From: SFJ001 sp045118955
GTDB lineage: Bacteria > Bacillota > Clostridia > Oscillospirales > Ruminococcaceae
Assembly: GCA_045118955.1 (NCBI GenBank)
Contig: JBGVKB010000018.1
Location: 1 to 64,000, forward strand
Direction of reading: 5' to 3'
DNA length: 64,000 nt
Of this stretch, positions 8,666 through 17,709 are shown in pieces. The notes under the pieces are model-generated. The model saw nothing but the letters and a program-made list of their open reading frames with translations. It ran no database searches and was not told the origin of the DNA. Each line of letters opens with the position of its first letter. Position 1 is the stretch's first letter. Position numbers and translations under genes: made by a program.

Positions 8666-9577
8666 ATGAGAGAGAATCAGCTGGAACAGCTGAAACAGCA
8701 GTGGGCCGAGGCGGGGGTGCCGTTTGAGTGCGGCGTCCCGCTGGCCCGCTATACGACCTTCCGCATCGGCGGGCCGGCGGCGTTGTTTGCCGCCCCGAAA
8801 AACGAAGTACAGCTTGCGCAGGCGCTGGCTGCCTGCCGCCGACTGGGTGTGAAGCATTACCTGCTGGGGCAAGGCTCCAACACCCTGTTTGCGGACGAGG
8901 GCTTTGACGGCGCGGTCATCTGGACGCACGATCTGGAGGGCGCTGCCCGTGTGGTGGGGGACCGTGTGGTCGCCTCCGCAGGCGCGTCCCTGATCGGCCT
9001 GTCCGCGCTGGCACGGGACGCGGGGCTGACCGGGCTGGAATTCGCCTGCGGCATCCCCGGCTCGCTGGGCGGCGCGGTGTACATGAATGCCGGTGCCTAC
9101 GGCGGCGAAATGAAGGACGTGGTGGAGAGCGTCACCTGCCTGACCCGGGACGGGGAAGTGCAGGTGCGCACCGCCGATCAGCTTGAGATGGCCTATCGCA
9201 CCAGCGTGTTCGAGCGCGATGGAAGCTGCGTGCTGTCCGCGGTACTGCACCTGCAGCCGGGGGAGCGGGAGAGCATCCGCGCCCGTATGGAGGAGCTTTT
9301 GACCAAGCGCCGGGAAAAGCAGCCGCTGGAATGGCCCAGCGCTGGCAGCACCTTTAAGCGCCCGCAGGGTGCCTTTGCGGCAGCGCTCATCGAGCAGTGC
9401 GGCCTAAAGGGAATGCGCGTGGGCGGTGCCGCGGTGAGCGAGAAGCACAGCGGGTTCGTGGTAAACCTGGGCGGCGCGACCTGCGCCGATGTGATCGCGC
9501 TGACCGACGAGGTGGCCCGGATCGTGAAGGAACAGACGGGATATACGCTGGAACGTGAAATTCGCGTTGTAAAGTGA
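8666..9577 (+). CDS. murB: UDP-N-acetylenolpyruvoylglucosamine reductase
   Basis: 303 residues. This FAD enzyme reduces UDP-GlcNAc-enolpyruvate to UDP-MurNAc in peptidoglycan synthesis. The FAD-binding segments YTTFRIGGPAA and LGQGSNTLF, the catalytic-region motif GIPGSLGGAVYMNAGAYGGE and AGSTFKRP are visible; the shorter form fits type II MurB of Firmicutes. ATG at 8666 follows TAGGAG. It begins 30 bases after glk. An AT-rich gap of 88 bases to rapZ probably holds a promoter, but no clear one was assigned. Confidence 0.97.
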   Translation: MRENQLEQLKQQWAEAGVPFECGVPLARYTTFRIGGPAALFAAPKNEVQLAQALAACRRLGVKHYLLGQGSNTLFADEGFDGAVIWTHDLEGAARVVGDRVVASAGASLIGLSALARDAGLTGLEFACGIPGSLGGAVYMNAGAYGGEMKDVVESVTCLTRDGEVQVRTADQLEMAYRTSVFERDGSCVLSAVLHLQPGERESIRARMEELLTKRREKQPLEWPSAGSTFKRPQGAFAAALIEQCGLKGMRVGGAAVSEKHSGFVVNLGGATCADVIALTDEVARIVKEQTGYTLEREIRVVK

Positions 9578-9665
9578 TATGGCTTTACTTGTATAAATAA
9601 CGAATTATCGTATAGATAATAATGGGCGCGGCTGGAGTCGCGCGATGAAAAAGGAATCTCAGACT

Positions 9666-10529
9666 ATGGAATTGTTGATCGTGACCGGCCTTTCGGGCGC
9701 GGGAAAATCGCTGGCAGTGAATGCGCTGGAGGACATCGGCTATTTCTGTATTGACAACATTCCGGCGGGACTGATGCCCCGCCTATTGGAGTTTGCCGAA
9801 CAGGGCGGCAGTATGCTGCAGAAGGTGGCCATCGTGCTGGACATCCGCGGCGCACGCTCTCCGCAGGAGCTGCGGGAGGCGCTGGCCACACTGGACGAAA
9901 AGAAGGCTGCCTATGAGATCCTCTTCATGGATGCCAACGATGACGTGCTGCGCCGCCGCTATAAGGAGACCCGCCGCCGTCACCCCATCAGCATCAGCCT
10001 CGGCCTGCCCACCAGCGAGGCCATCGTGCGCGAGCGGCAGATCCTGCGTCCCCTGTATGAGCGGGCAGACTACATCGTGGATACCTCGCTGCTCTCCACC
10101 GCCCAGAACAAGGAGCGCATCTGCAGCCTGTTCCTGAGCGAGAGCGAGCGCTCCATGGCTCTGACCGTGATGAGCTTTGGTTTTAAATTCGGTCTGCCCA
10201 ACGAGGCAGACATCGTGTTTGACGTGCGCTGTTTGCCCAACCCCTTCTATGTGCCGGAGCTGAAAGAAAAGACCGGCCTGGACGAGGAAGTGGTGGACTA
10301 TGTGATGAGTTCTGCGCAGGCGCAGGAGCTGCTGGCGCGGCTGAAGAGCCTGCTGGAGTATTCGCTGCCGCTGTATGTGCAGGAGGGAAAAAGCCAACTG
10401 GTGGTGGCCATCGGCTGCACCGGCGGCAAGCACCGCTCCATCACCTTTGCCCGAAAGCTGGGGGAATTCTGCAGTCAGATCGGCTATGAGCCGTCCATCC
10501 AGCACCGGGATGTCCGACGCACCAACTGA
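9666..10529 (+). CDS. rapZ: RapZ/YvcJ-family nucleotide-binding protein
   Basis: 287 residues. The Walker A motif GLSGAGKS sits at residues 7-14, FCIDNIPAGLMP follows, and the C-terminal half has GCTGGKHRSI, the region that binds a sugar-phosphate or RNA in the family. In E. coli RapZ guides RNase E to GlmZ; in Firmicutes YvcJ hydrolyses nucleotides and affects competence. ATG at 9666 is preferred over 9645 because AAGGAA precedes it and the product then begins MELLIVTG like its relatives. Seventeen bases separate it from whiA; the yvcK gene normally between the two is absent. Confidence 0.93.
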   Translation: MELLIVTGLSGAGKSLAVNALEDIGYFCIDNIPAGLMPRLLEFAEQGGSMLQKVAIVLDIRGARSPQELREALATLDEKKAAYEILFMDANDDVLRRRYKETRRRHPISISLGLPTSEAIVRERQILRPLYERADYIVDTSLLSTAQNKERICSLFLSESERSMALTVMSFGFKFGLPNEADIVFDVRCLPNPFYVPELKEKTGLDEEVVDYVMSSAQAQELLARLKSLLEYSLPLYVQEGKSQLVVAIGCTGGKHRSITFARKLGEFCSQIGYEPSIQHRDVRRTN

Positions 10530-10546
10530 CGACAGGAGGCCGTTTT

Positions 10547-11464
10547 TTGAGTTTTTCTCAGGATGTAAAGATTGAGATCACGGCGCGCAAGATCGCCAAG
10601 CCCTGCTGTGCGCTGGCGGCCTGCTATGGCGTGGCGTGTTTCGGTAAATACTTTGACAAGCAGGGGCTGGTGCTGCACACCGAGCTGCCGGAGGCGGCCC
10701 GTCTGGTGCAGAAACTGTATCACCGCATCGGCATTGAAGGGCAGATCGTGGAGAAGGAGCGCCTCGGCGGCACCATCAGCGAGTTCAGCGTGAAGGACCC
10801 GGAGCAGGTGGCGCGGCTGTTTGAACTGTTCGGACATACCGGCAGCGAGGCCAGCCTGCGCATCAATCCGGCGGTGCTGAAATGCACCGGCTGCGTCAGT
10901 GCGTTTGTGTCCATGGCCTACCTGTGCAGCGGCACCATGACCGACCCCAACAAGGAATACAATTTGGAGTTCCTGACCGGCCGGCACAATCTGGCGCGGG
11001 ATTTTGAGGCGCTGCTGGCAGAGCATGAGTTTTGCCCTCATCGTACCCTGCGCAAAGGCTCCAATGTGATTTATGTGAAGGCCAGCGAGCCATTGATGGA
11101 TCTGCTGACCTTTTTTGGTGCGCCCAAAGCCGCCATGAAGCTGATGGAGCTGAAGATGGTGAAGGATGTGCGCAACAAGACCAACCGCCTGACCAACTGC
11201 GAGACGGCGAATCTGAGCAAGATGGCCGCGGCCAACGCGCCGGTGAACAAGGCGGTGCGCTACCTGCAGGAGTGCGGCGACATCGACTCGCTGCCCGAAC
11301 CGCTGAAGCAGGCGGCATACATCCGGCTGAAGCACCCGGACGCTTCGCTGGCCCAGCTTGCGCCGCTGATGGATCCGCCGGTGAGCCGGTCGGGGCTGTC
11401 CCATCGATTCAAGCGGCTCCAGGAGCTGGCAGAGACCCTACAGGAGAGAAGAAAACATGGCTGA
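10547..11464 (+). CDS. whiA: WhiA, sporulation/division-associated DNA-binding protein
   Basis: 305 residues. The N-terminal LAGLIDADG-like homing endonuclease fold (without nuclease function) is followed by a C-terminal helix-turn-helix (about residues 255-300, LAPLMDPPVSRSGLSHRFKRL). WhiA is a regulator in actinobacteria and affects chromosome segregation and division in Bacillus. The start is TTG, with AGGAGG eight bases upstream and the expected N-terminus MSFSQDVK. It overlaps dnaE by eight bases. Confidence 0.94.
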   Translation: MSFSQDVKIEITARKIAKPCCALAACYGVACFGKYFDKQGLVLHTELPEAARLVQKLYHRIGIEGQIVEKERLGGTISEFSVKDPEQVARLFELFGHTGSEASLRINPAVLKCTGCVSAFVSMAYLCSGTMTDPNKEYNLEFLTGRHNLARDFEALLAEHEFCPHRTLRKGSNVIYVKASEPLMDLLTFFGAPKAAMKLMELKMVKDVRNKTNRLTNCETANLSKMAAANAPVNKAVRYLQECGDIDSLPEPLKQAAYIRLKHPDASLAQLAPLMDPPVSRSGLSHRFKRLQELAETLQERRKHG

Positions 11465-14400
11465 TGCGCGCAATTTTGTTCACCTTCATGTGCATACCGA
11501 ATACAGCCTGCTGGACGGTGCCTGCCGCATCGACCAGATCTTCGAGCGCGCCAAGGAGCTGGGGCAGACCGCTGTGGCCATCACCGACCACGGCGTGATG
11601 TACGGCTGTGTGGACTTCTACAAAGCGGCGAAAAAGGCCGGGGTGAAGCCCATCATTGGCTGTGAGGTGTATGTGGCCACCCGCACCCGCTTTGACAAGG
11701 TGAGCCGCATCGACGGCAGCCGCCATCTGGTGCTGCTGTGCAAAAACGAGACCGGCTACAAGAACCTCATCAAGCTGGTGAGCGCCGGCTTCATCGAGGG
11801 CTTTTATTCCAAGCCCCGCGTGGACCACGACCTGCTGGAACAGTACCATGAGGGCCTGATCTGCCTGTCTGCCTGCCTTGCGGGCGAGGTGCCGCAGGCA
11901 CTGCTGGCCGGCGATTACGAGCGCGCCAAGGAGATCGCTCTGTGGTACAACGATCTGTTCGGGCCGGGCAACTACTATCTGGAGGTGCAGGATCACGGCC
12001 TTGAGGAGCAGCAGACCGTGCTGCCCATGCTCATTCGGCTCTCCCGGGAGACGGGCATCCCGCTGGTCGCCACCAACGACGCCCACTACCTCCGCAAGGA
12101 GGACAGCCGGATGCAGAGCATCCTCATCTGCATCCAGACGGGCAAGACCGTCAAGGATGAGGATCGGATGGAGTTCGAGACGGACGAGTTTTATCTGAAA
12201 AGCACCGAGGAGATGTACGACCTGTTCGCCATCTGCCCGGACGCCTGCGACAATACGAACAAAATCGCCGAACAGTGCAATTTTGACTTTGAGTTCGGCG
12301 TGACCAAGCTGCCCTACTTCAAGGCGCCGGACGGCATGGAGAATCAGGCGTACTTTGAGAAGCTGTGCCGTGAGGGTCTGGTGCGCCGATACGGCGAAAA
12401 CCCCGGCCCCGAGCTGGTTCAGCGGCTGGAATATGAGATCGGGGTCATCAAACGGATGGGGTACACCAACTACTACCTCATTGTGTTCGACTTCATCAAC
12501 TACGCCAAAAGTCAGGGGATCCCGGTCGGCCCCGGCCGCGGCAGCGGTGCGGGCAGCCTGTGTGCCTATTGTGTTGGCATCACCAACATCGACCCCATCC
12601 GCTACAATCTGCTGTTTGAGCGTTTTCTGAACCCGGAGCGGGTGAGTATGCCCGACTTTGACGTGGACTTCTGCTACGAGCGCCGGCAGGAGGTCATCGA
12701 CTATGTGAACCGCAAATACGGCCATGATCATGTGGCGCAGATCGTCACCTTTGGTACCATGGCGGCCCGGGCGGCCATCCGCGATGTGGGCCGGGTGCTG
12801 GACATTCCCTACCAAGAGGTGGACGGCATCGCAAAGCTGGTTCCCATGGAACTGAAAATGACGCTGAAGCGCGCGCTGGAGGTCTCTCCCGAGCTGAAGG
12901 CCCGGTACGAAGCGGAGCCTACCGTGCAGGAGCTGATCGACACCGCCATCAAGATCGAGGGTATGCCCCGGCACGCCTCCACCCATGCGGCGGGCGTGGT
13001 CATCACCCCGGAGGCGGCCAACGAGTATGTGCCGCTGGCCACCAACGACGGCGTGCCCGTGACCCAGTTCAACATGACCCTGATCGAGGAGCTGGGTCTG
13101 CTCAAGATGGATTTTCTGGGTCTGCGCACCCTGACGGTGCTGCACGACGCGGAGGAGATGATCCGCCGCACCGAGCCGGATTTCTCCATCGACACCATCT
13201 CCTACGACGACCCGGCCACCTATGAGATGCTCTCGCAGGGTGAGACCGAGGGTGTGTTCCAGTTGGAATCCACCGGTATGCGGCAGGTGCTGGCAGGTCT
13301 GCACCCCAAAAACCTCGAGGACATCATTGCCCTCATCAGCCTGTACCGCCCTGGCCCCATGGACTCCATCCCCACCTACCTGCGCAACCGCCGCCAGCCG
13401 GAGCTGGTGCGCTATAAGACCCCGGAGCTGGCGCACATTCTGGATGTGACCAACGGCTGCATCGTCTATCAGGAGCAGGTCATGCAGATCTGCCGGGAGC
13501 TGGCGGGCTTCAGCTATGGGCAGGCGGACTTGGTGCGCCGCGCCATGAGCAAGAAAAAGCACGATGTCATGGAGAAAGAGCGCAAGAACTTCGTGTATGG
13601 CAGCTTGATCCCGGGGCAGGAGTGCAACGGCTGTGTGAAGAACGGCATCAGCGAGGAGGCCGCCAACGCCATCTTCGATGAGATGTCCAGCTTCGCTTCT
13701 TATGCGTTCAACAAATCCCATGCGGCGGCCTATGCCTACGTTGCGTACCAGACCGCCTATCTGAAATGTCACTACCGCAGCCAGTTTTTGGCGGCGCTGC
13801 TCACCAGCGTGCTGGACAACACCGACAAGGTGATCGAGTACTCGGGCGAGTGCCAGCGGCTGGGCATCCGGGTGCTGCCGCCGGACATCAACGTGAGCGG
13901 CGGCGGCTTTACGGTGGACGGCGATGCCATCCGCTTTGGCCTGAATGCGGTGAAGAATGTGGGCCGCCACCTGATCGCCGCCACCGTAGCGGAGCGGCAG
14001 GAGCGCCCCTTCCGCAGCCTGTATGACTTCTGCAAGCGGATGCACGGCTGTGAGATCAACCGCCGCGCGGTGGAGAGCCTCATCAAGGCGGGCGCCTTTG
14101 ACAATCTGGAAAAGACCCGCAGGGGTATGCTGGAGTCGGTGGAGGGCATCCTCAAGAGCATCGAGACCGATGCCCGGAAAAACATCGCCGGCCAGTTGGA
14201 TCTGTTCAGCCAATTGGAAGGGGAGGACTCGTTGGACGACTACCATATCCCCATGGTGGACGAGTACCCTGGACCCGAGCTGCTTCGGCTGGAAAAGGAG
14301 GTCAGCGGCCTGTATCTGTCCGGTCATCCGCTGGACAGCTACCGCGAGACCATTGAAAAGGTATCGAGCTGCAAGATCATTGAGCTGACCGGCGAGAGCG

Positions 14401-14939
14401 CGAGGGATTACGACGGCCGCCGGGTGGATCTGGTCTGTGCACTGGTCAAGACCAAGATGATGACCACCAAGTCGAACACCCTGATGGCCTTTTCCACCGT
14501 GGAGGATCTGACCGGCACCATGGAGATCCTCATCTTCCCCAAGACCCTTACCGAGTGCCGCGAGGCTCTGCAGGACAATGCGGTCGTGGTGGTCAGCGGC
14601 CGTGTGTCGGTGAAGGAGGACGAGCCGGCCAAGCTGCTGGCCGATGGGGTGGTCCCGGTGGAGAAGTTCCGCCCCGGCCGCCCGGCGGCCGCCCGTTCAA
14701 CCACGGCAGAGCAGCAAAAAAAGACGCTGTATCTGCGTATGCCCAGCCAGAATTGTCCACAGATGGGGAAATTCAAGAGCCTTGCCGGCATTTTGGACGG
14801 ATCCATGCCGGTCTACATCCGCTTTGTGGACACCGGCAAAATGGTCGCTGCCCCCCGCAATCTGTGGGTGCAGGACCATCCGCTGCTGTTCAGCGAGCTG
14901 ACCCGGCTGCTGGGCGTTGAGAACGTGGTGGTAAAGTGA
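11457..14939 (+). CDS. dnaE: DNA polymerase III alpha subunit (DnaE type)
   Basis: 1160 residues, a normal DnaE1 length. The N-terminal PHP domain starts FVHLHVHTEYSLLDGA; the polymerase active site includes GPGRGSGAGSL and PDFDVDFC with the catalytic aspartates; tandem helix-hairpin-helix and an OB-fold lie in the C-terminal third (GTMEILIFP). No exonuclease domain is inserted, so it is not PolC; in Firmicutes DnaE cooperates with PolC at the fork. AGGAGAG precedes the ATG, and translation is likely coupled to whiA by the overlap. Confidence 0.97.
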   Translation: MADARNFVHLHVHTEYSLLDGACRIDQIFERAKELGQTAVAITDHGVMYGCVDFYKAAKKAGVKPIIGCEVYVATRTRFDKVSRIDGSRHLVLLCKNETGYKNLIKLVSAGFIEGFYSKPRVDHDLLEQYHEGLICLSACLAGEVPQALLAGDYERAKEIALWYNDLFGPGNYYLEVQDHGLEEQQTVLPMLIRLSRETGIPLVATNDAHYLRKEDSRMQSILICIQTGKTVKDEDRMEFETDEFYLKSTEEMYDLFAICPDACDNTNKIAEQCNFDFEFGVTKLPYFKAPDGMENQAYFEKLCREGLVRRYGENPGPELVQRLEYEIGVIKRMGYTNYYLIVFDFINYAKSQGIPVGPGRGSGAGSLCAYCVGITNIDPIRYNLLFERFLNPERVSMPDFDVDFCYERRQEVIDYVNRKYGHDHVAQIVTFGTMAARAAIRDVGRVLDIPYQEVDGIAKLVPMELKMTLKRALEVSPELKARYEAEPTVQELIDTAIKIEGMPRHASTHAAGVVITPEAANEYVPLATNDGVPVTQFNMTLIEELGLLKMDFLGLRTLTVLHDAEEMIRRTEPDFSIDTISYDDPATYEMLSQGETEGVFQLESTGMRQVLAGLHPKNLEDIIALISLYRPGPMDSIPTYLRNRRQPELVRYKTPELAHILDVTNGCIVYQEQVMQICRELAGFSYGQADLVRRAMSKKKHDVMEKERKNFVYGSLIPGQECNGCVKNGISEEAANAIFDEMSSFASYAFNKSHAAAYAYVAYQTAYLKCHYRSQFLAALLTSVLDNTDKVIEYSGECQRLGIRVLPPDINVSGGGFTVDGDAIRFGLNAVKNVGRHLIAATVAERQERPFRSLYDFCKRMHGCEINRRAVESLIKAGAFDNLEKTRRGMLESVEGILKSIETDARKNIAGQLDLFSQLEGEDSLDDYHIPMVDEYPGPELLRLEKEVSGLYLSGHPLDSYRETIEKVSSCKIIELTGESARDYDGRRVDLVCALVKTKMMTTKSNTLMAFSTVEDLTGTMEILIFPKTLTECREALQDNAVVVVSGRVSVKEDEPAKLLADGVVPVEKFRPGRPAAARSTTAEQQKKTLYLRMPSQNCPQMGKFKSLAGILDGSMPVYIRFVDTGKMVAAPRNLWVQDHPLLFSELTRLLGVENVVVK

Positions 14940-14947
14940 GGCTGTTT

Positions 14948-14975
14948 GTGCAACAATCTGTCCCACCGTGCAACA
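14948..14975 (+). repeat. Two 8-base direct repeats upstream of pfkA promoter
   Basis: GTGCAACA occurs at 14948-14955 and 14968-14975, exactly 20 bases apart, each followed by a similar TC(T/C)GTCC tail. They end nine bases before the -35 box of the pfkA promoter, the position expected for an activator bound on one DNA face. The binding protein is unknown. Confidence 0.45.
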
Positions 14976-14983
14976 TCCGTCCG

Positions 14984-15012
14984 TTTACAATTGGCGGAGC
15001 GGGTGATATACT
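14984..15012 (+). promoter_or_regulatory. Sigma-A promoter of pfkA
   Basis: TTTACA (14984-14989), 17 bases, TATACT (15007-15012). A leader of about 120 bases follows, with small hairpins (GCGGC/GCCGC near 15021-15042 and GCCTTTT/AAAAAGGC near 15101-15119) but no known riboswitch that I recognise. Confidence 0.8.
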
Positions 15013-15142
15013 TTTAACGAATGCGGCGCTTTTGGGTGCCGCAGGGTGATATGGATACAATCTGAAGAGCGGCTGCCCCGAAGGGAAAGCGGGTGCGGCG
15101 CGGCCTTTTACAAAAAGGCGGTTTGAACAGGAGGAGTATCTT

Positions 15143-16120
15143 ATGGCAAAAGAAATCAAGACCATTGGTGTGCTGACCAGCGGCGGCGACGCCCCCGGCA
15201 TGAACGCGGCGGTGCGCGCCGTGGTTCGTACGGCCATCAGCAAGGGCTTTAAGGTCAAGGGCATTGAGCGCGGCTACAACGGTCTGCTGCACAATGACAT
15301 CCGCGATCTGGATCTGCGCAGCGTTTCCGAGATCATCCACCGCGGCGGTACCATCCTGTACACCGCCCGCTGCCTGGAGTTCATCACCAAAGAGGGGCAG
15401 GAGAAGGGCGCGGCGGCTTGCCGTGAGAACGGCATCGACGCGCTGGTGGTCATCGGCGGCGATGGCTCCTTCAAGGGCGCCCGCGCGCTGGCCAATCTGG
15501 GCATTCCCTGCATCGGCATCCCCGGTACCATCGACAACGACATTGCCTGCAGCGAGTACACCATCGGCTACGACACCGCCATGAACACCGCGGTGGAGAT
15601 GGTCGATAAGCTGCGCGACACCACCCAGAGCCACGACCGCTGCAGCGTGGTGGAGGTCATGGGTCGTCACGCCGGCTACATTGCGCTGAACGTGGGCATT
15701 GCCACCGGTGCGCTGGCGGTGCTGATCCCCGAGCGTCCCTACGATCTGGAGCGTGACATTCTGGATCGTATGGATATGACCCAGAAGACCGGCAAAAAGC
15801 ACTTTATCATCGTCAAGGCTGAGGGTGTGGCTGGTTCCGCGTTCGATCTGGCCAGCTCCATTCAGGCCAACACCGGCATCGACGCCCGCGCCACCGTGCT
15901 GGGCCATGTGCAGCGCGGCGGCACGCCCACCCTGCGCGACCGCGTGACCGCCAGCCAGATGGGATACCATGCGGTGTACCTGCTGGAGCGCGGCATCTAC
16001 AACCGTGTTGTGGCTGTGTCTGCGGACAAGATCGTGGACTACGATGTGAACGTGGCTCTGTCCATGCACAAGACCATCGACACCACCATGGTGGACGTGG
16101 CCAACACCATTTCCATTTGA
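15143..16120 (+). CDS. pfkA: ATP-dependent 6-phosphofructokinase
   Basis: 325 residues. It converts fructose-6-phosphate and ATP to fructose-1,6-bisphosphate. The ATP site TSGGDAPGMNAAVRA, the catalytic motif GTIDND, substrate motif VEVMGRHAGYIA and the allosteric-region RGGTPTLRDR are present. ATG follows AGGAGGAG. It has its own promoter and a terminator, so it can be expressed apart from dnaE. The position beside HprK and glucokinase gives a glycolysis cluster. Confidence 0.97.
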   Translation: MAKEIKTIGVLTSGGDAPGMNAAVRAVVRTAISKGFKVKGIERGYNGLLHNDIRDLDLRSVSEIIHRGGTILYTARCLEFITKEGQEKGAAACRENGIDALVVIGGDGSFKGARALANLGIPCIGIPGTIDNDIACSEYTIGYDTAMNTAVEMVDKLRDTTQSHDRCSVVEVMGRHAGYIALNVGIATGALAVLIPERPYDLERDILDRMDMTQKTGKKHFIIVKAEGVAGSAFDLASSIQANTGIDARATVLGHVQRGGTPTLRDRVTASQMGYHAVYLLERGIYNRVVAVSADKIVDYDVNVALSMHKTIDTTMVDVANTISI

Positions 16121-16137
16121 TCTCAAATCGGCATTTT

Positions 16138-16171
16138 CAGGCGGGATGCAGGTGCGTCCCGCCTGTTTTTT
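16138..16171 (+). terminator. Rho-independent terminator after pfkA
   Basis: Nine-base arms CAGGCGGGA and TCCCGCCTG around a short loop, followed by TTTTTT. Confidence 0.85.
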
Positions 16172-16250
16172 GTCACGCAAAGACCGCTGCGGCCATATAG
16201 TGGGGTACCGAAGCAAACCAGAAACAACTGTTTTACGGGAGGTATCTGTT

Positions 16251-16550
16251 ATGTCTATGCCGGTCATCGCCGCATCCGAGAATCCCATGACTATGTGTCA
16301 GGCCATCACCGACCTGCTCGCCAGCATCGCGCTGGAGGAGGCCGCCCTCAGCCACATCCTGAATGCGGAGGGGGAGAAGCTCCAGCGGGTGCTGGCCATG
16401 GAGCCGGCCGACTTCTGCCGCATCATTGAGGTGAATGAGTCGGTGGTGAACATGGTGTCCGCGGTGAGCAATCTGGAGCTGATCCTGAAGGAGAAGCTGG
16501 AGTTCGTCGCCAACAACCTGTTCTATCCCGCCCAGACCGGTGAGGCCTGA
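16251..16550 (+). CDS. Small helical protein of unknown function
   Basis: 99 residues from the ATG at 16251 (GGGAGGT seven bases upstream); a second ATG two codons later is possible. The predicted product is almost wholly alpha-helical and includes the segment SIALEEAALSHILNAEGEKL. I recall similar short proteins in spore-forming Clostridia and Bacilli, sometimes fused to or beside collagen-like surface proteins, but I cannot assign a role. It has no membrane segment or signal peptide. It stands alone between two terminators. Confidence 0.7.
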   Translation: MSMPVIAASENPMTMCQAITDLLASIALEEAALSHILNAEGEKLQRVLAMEPADFCRIIEVNESVVNMVSAVSNLELILKEKLEFVANNLFYPAQTGEA

Positions 16551-16565
16551 GCCGCAAAAACACAG

Positions 16566-16604
16566 AAAAGCGAAGCCGCGCCCGGAGGGTGCGGCTTCGC
16601 TTTT
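16566..16604. terminator. Bidirectional rho-independent terminator
   Basis: A 14-base perfect stem AAAAGCGAAGCCGC and its complement, with an 11-base loop, between convergent genes; A and T tracts lie on the two sides. Confidence 0.9.
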
Positions 16605-16627
16605 TGGTGGAAGGTTCAGGGAGGCGT

Positions 16628-17602
16628 TTACTTGCGGTTGCGCTCGGTCAGCTTCTCGAACTGATCCAGAATAGCGGGGTGGGGCAACTCGATGACTCGT
16701 CCGCTCAGGGCATGCAGACAGCTCTCCTCAGGCAGGGCGGCAAAGGTGAGCCGCACCGCGCAGAGCGCCTGTGTGCGCAGACAGGTGCGCTCGTTCATCT
16801 TGCGGCTGCCGTACTTGATGTCGCCCAGCACCGGTGCGCCAAGAAAAGCCAGATGGGCGCGGATCTGATGGGTGCGGCCGGTGATAAGCCCGATGCGGCA
16901 CAGGGCAAAGGGGCCGGCGGACTGTTCTATCTCCACGGCGGTGATGATCTCTTTGTAGCCCTCTGCCTCGGTGGGGCGGACGGTGACCTTGTTGTTCTTC
17001 TCCTCATGGTGCAGCCATGCCACATGGCGGCCCTTGGGCGGAATGCCGCAGGTGATGGTGAGGTATTCCTTGCCCAGCAGGTCTTCCCGGATGATGCGGT
17101 TCATCTCCCGCAGGGCGGCGGCGGTCTTGGCGGCAATGACCAGACCCTCGGTGCCCCGATCCAGCCGGTTGCAAATAGCGGGGGAGAAGGCGTTCTCTTT
17201 TTCCGGGGAATACTCGCCTACGGCGATCTGCCGGGCGATGAAGGCGTCCACCAAATTGGCGTCGCCGGTGCGGTCGGAGTGGCACAGCAGATGGGTGGGC
17301 TTGTACAGCACGGCGATCTGGTCGTCCTCATACACGACGGTGACCTTGGGCTGCTTGGGCTTGGGCGCGGCCGCGCGGGCAGGGCGGGCGGGCGCTGTGA
17401 AAAATTCATCGTTCAGATACAGCTCGATGACGTCGCCCTCCTGAATGCGATAATCCGCCTCGGTGCGCTTGCCGTTCACCTTGATGCGCTTGTTGCGCAG
17501 ACCCTTGTATAGCATACCGGTGGGCAGGTTGGTGGTGACCCCCAGCACAAAACGGGACAGGCGTACCCCGGCGTCATTCGGCCCGGCGGTGAAACTTTTC
17601 AT
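16628..17602 (-). CDS. RluA-family RNA pseudouridine synthase with S4 domain
   Basis: 324 residues. An S4 RNA-binding domain (residues 1-70; KRIKVNGKRTEADYRIQEGD) is followed by the catalytic domain with CNRLDRGTEGL, in which Asp is the catalytic residue, and RTHQIRAHLAFLG. It isomerises uridine in rRNA or tRNA; the exact site cannot be read from sequence. This RluC/RluD-type enzyme is distinct from the second family member at 38803. AGGAAAC lies before the ATG. Confidence 0.9.
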   Translation of the reverse strand: MKSFTAGPNDAGVRLSRFVLGVTTNLPTGMLYKGLRNKRIKVNGKRTEADYRIQEGDVIELYLNDEFFTAPARPARAAAPKPKQPKVTVVYEDDQIAVLYKPTHLLCHSDRTGDANLVDAFIARQIAVGEYSPEKENAFSPAICNRLDRGTEGLVIAAKTAAALREMNRIIREDLLGKEYLTITCGIPPKGRHVAWLHHEEKNNKVTVRPTEAEGYKEIITAVEIEQSAGPFALCRIGLITGRTHQIRAHLAFLGAPVLGDIKYGSRKMNERTCLRTQALCAVRLTFAALPEESCLHALSGRVIELPHPAILDQFEKLTERNRK

Positions 17603-17709
17603 GGACGTTTCCTGCTTTCTTCTTTCATTTGTTGCGACTACAGTATATAATAGAAAAAGAATCTCGTAAAGAGGAATACTGTGCCGAATAAGGGGAAAGG
17701 GGGCGCTTT

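Noticed and set aside
11409..14327. A long minus-strand reading frame (over 900 codons) opposite dnaE
   Set aside because: It is the mirror of GC-rich codon bias in dnaE; no ribosome site, no recognisable domain, low-complexity His/Gln/Val-rich product. The same holds for long antisense frames opposite uvrB, uvrA, ileS and alaS.
15021..15142. A riboswitch in the pfkA leader
   Set aside because: Only short hairpins; no conserved core of a known class.
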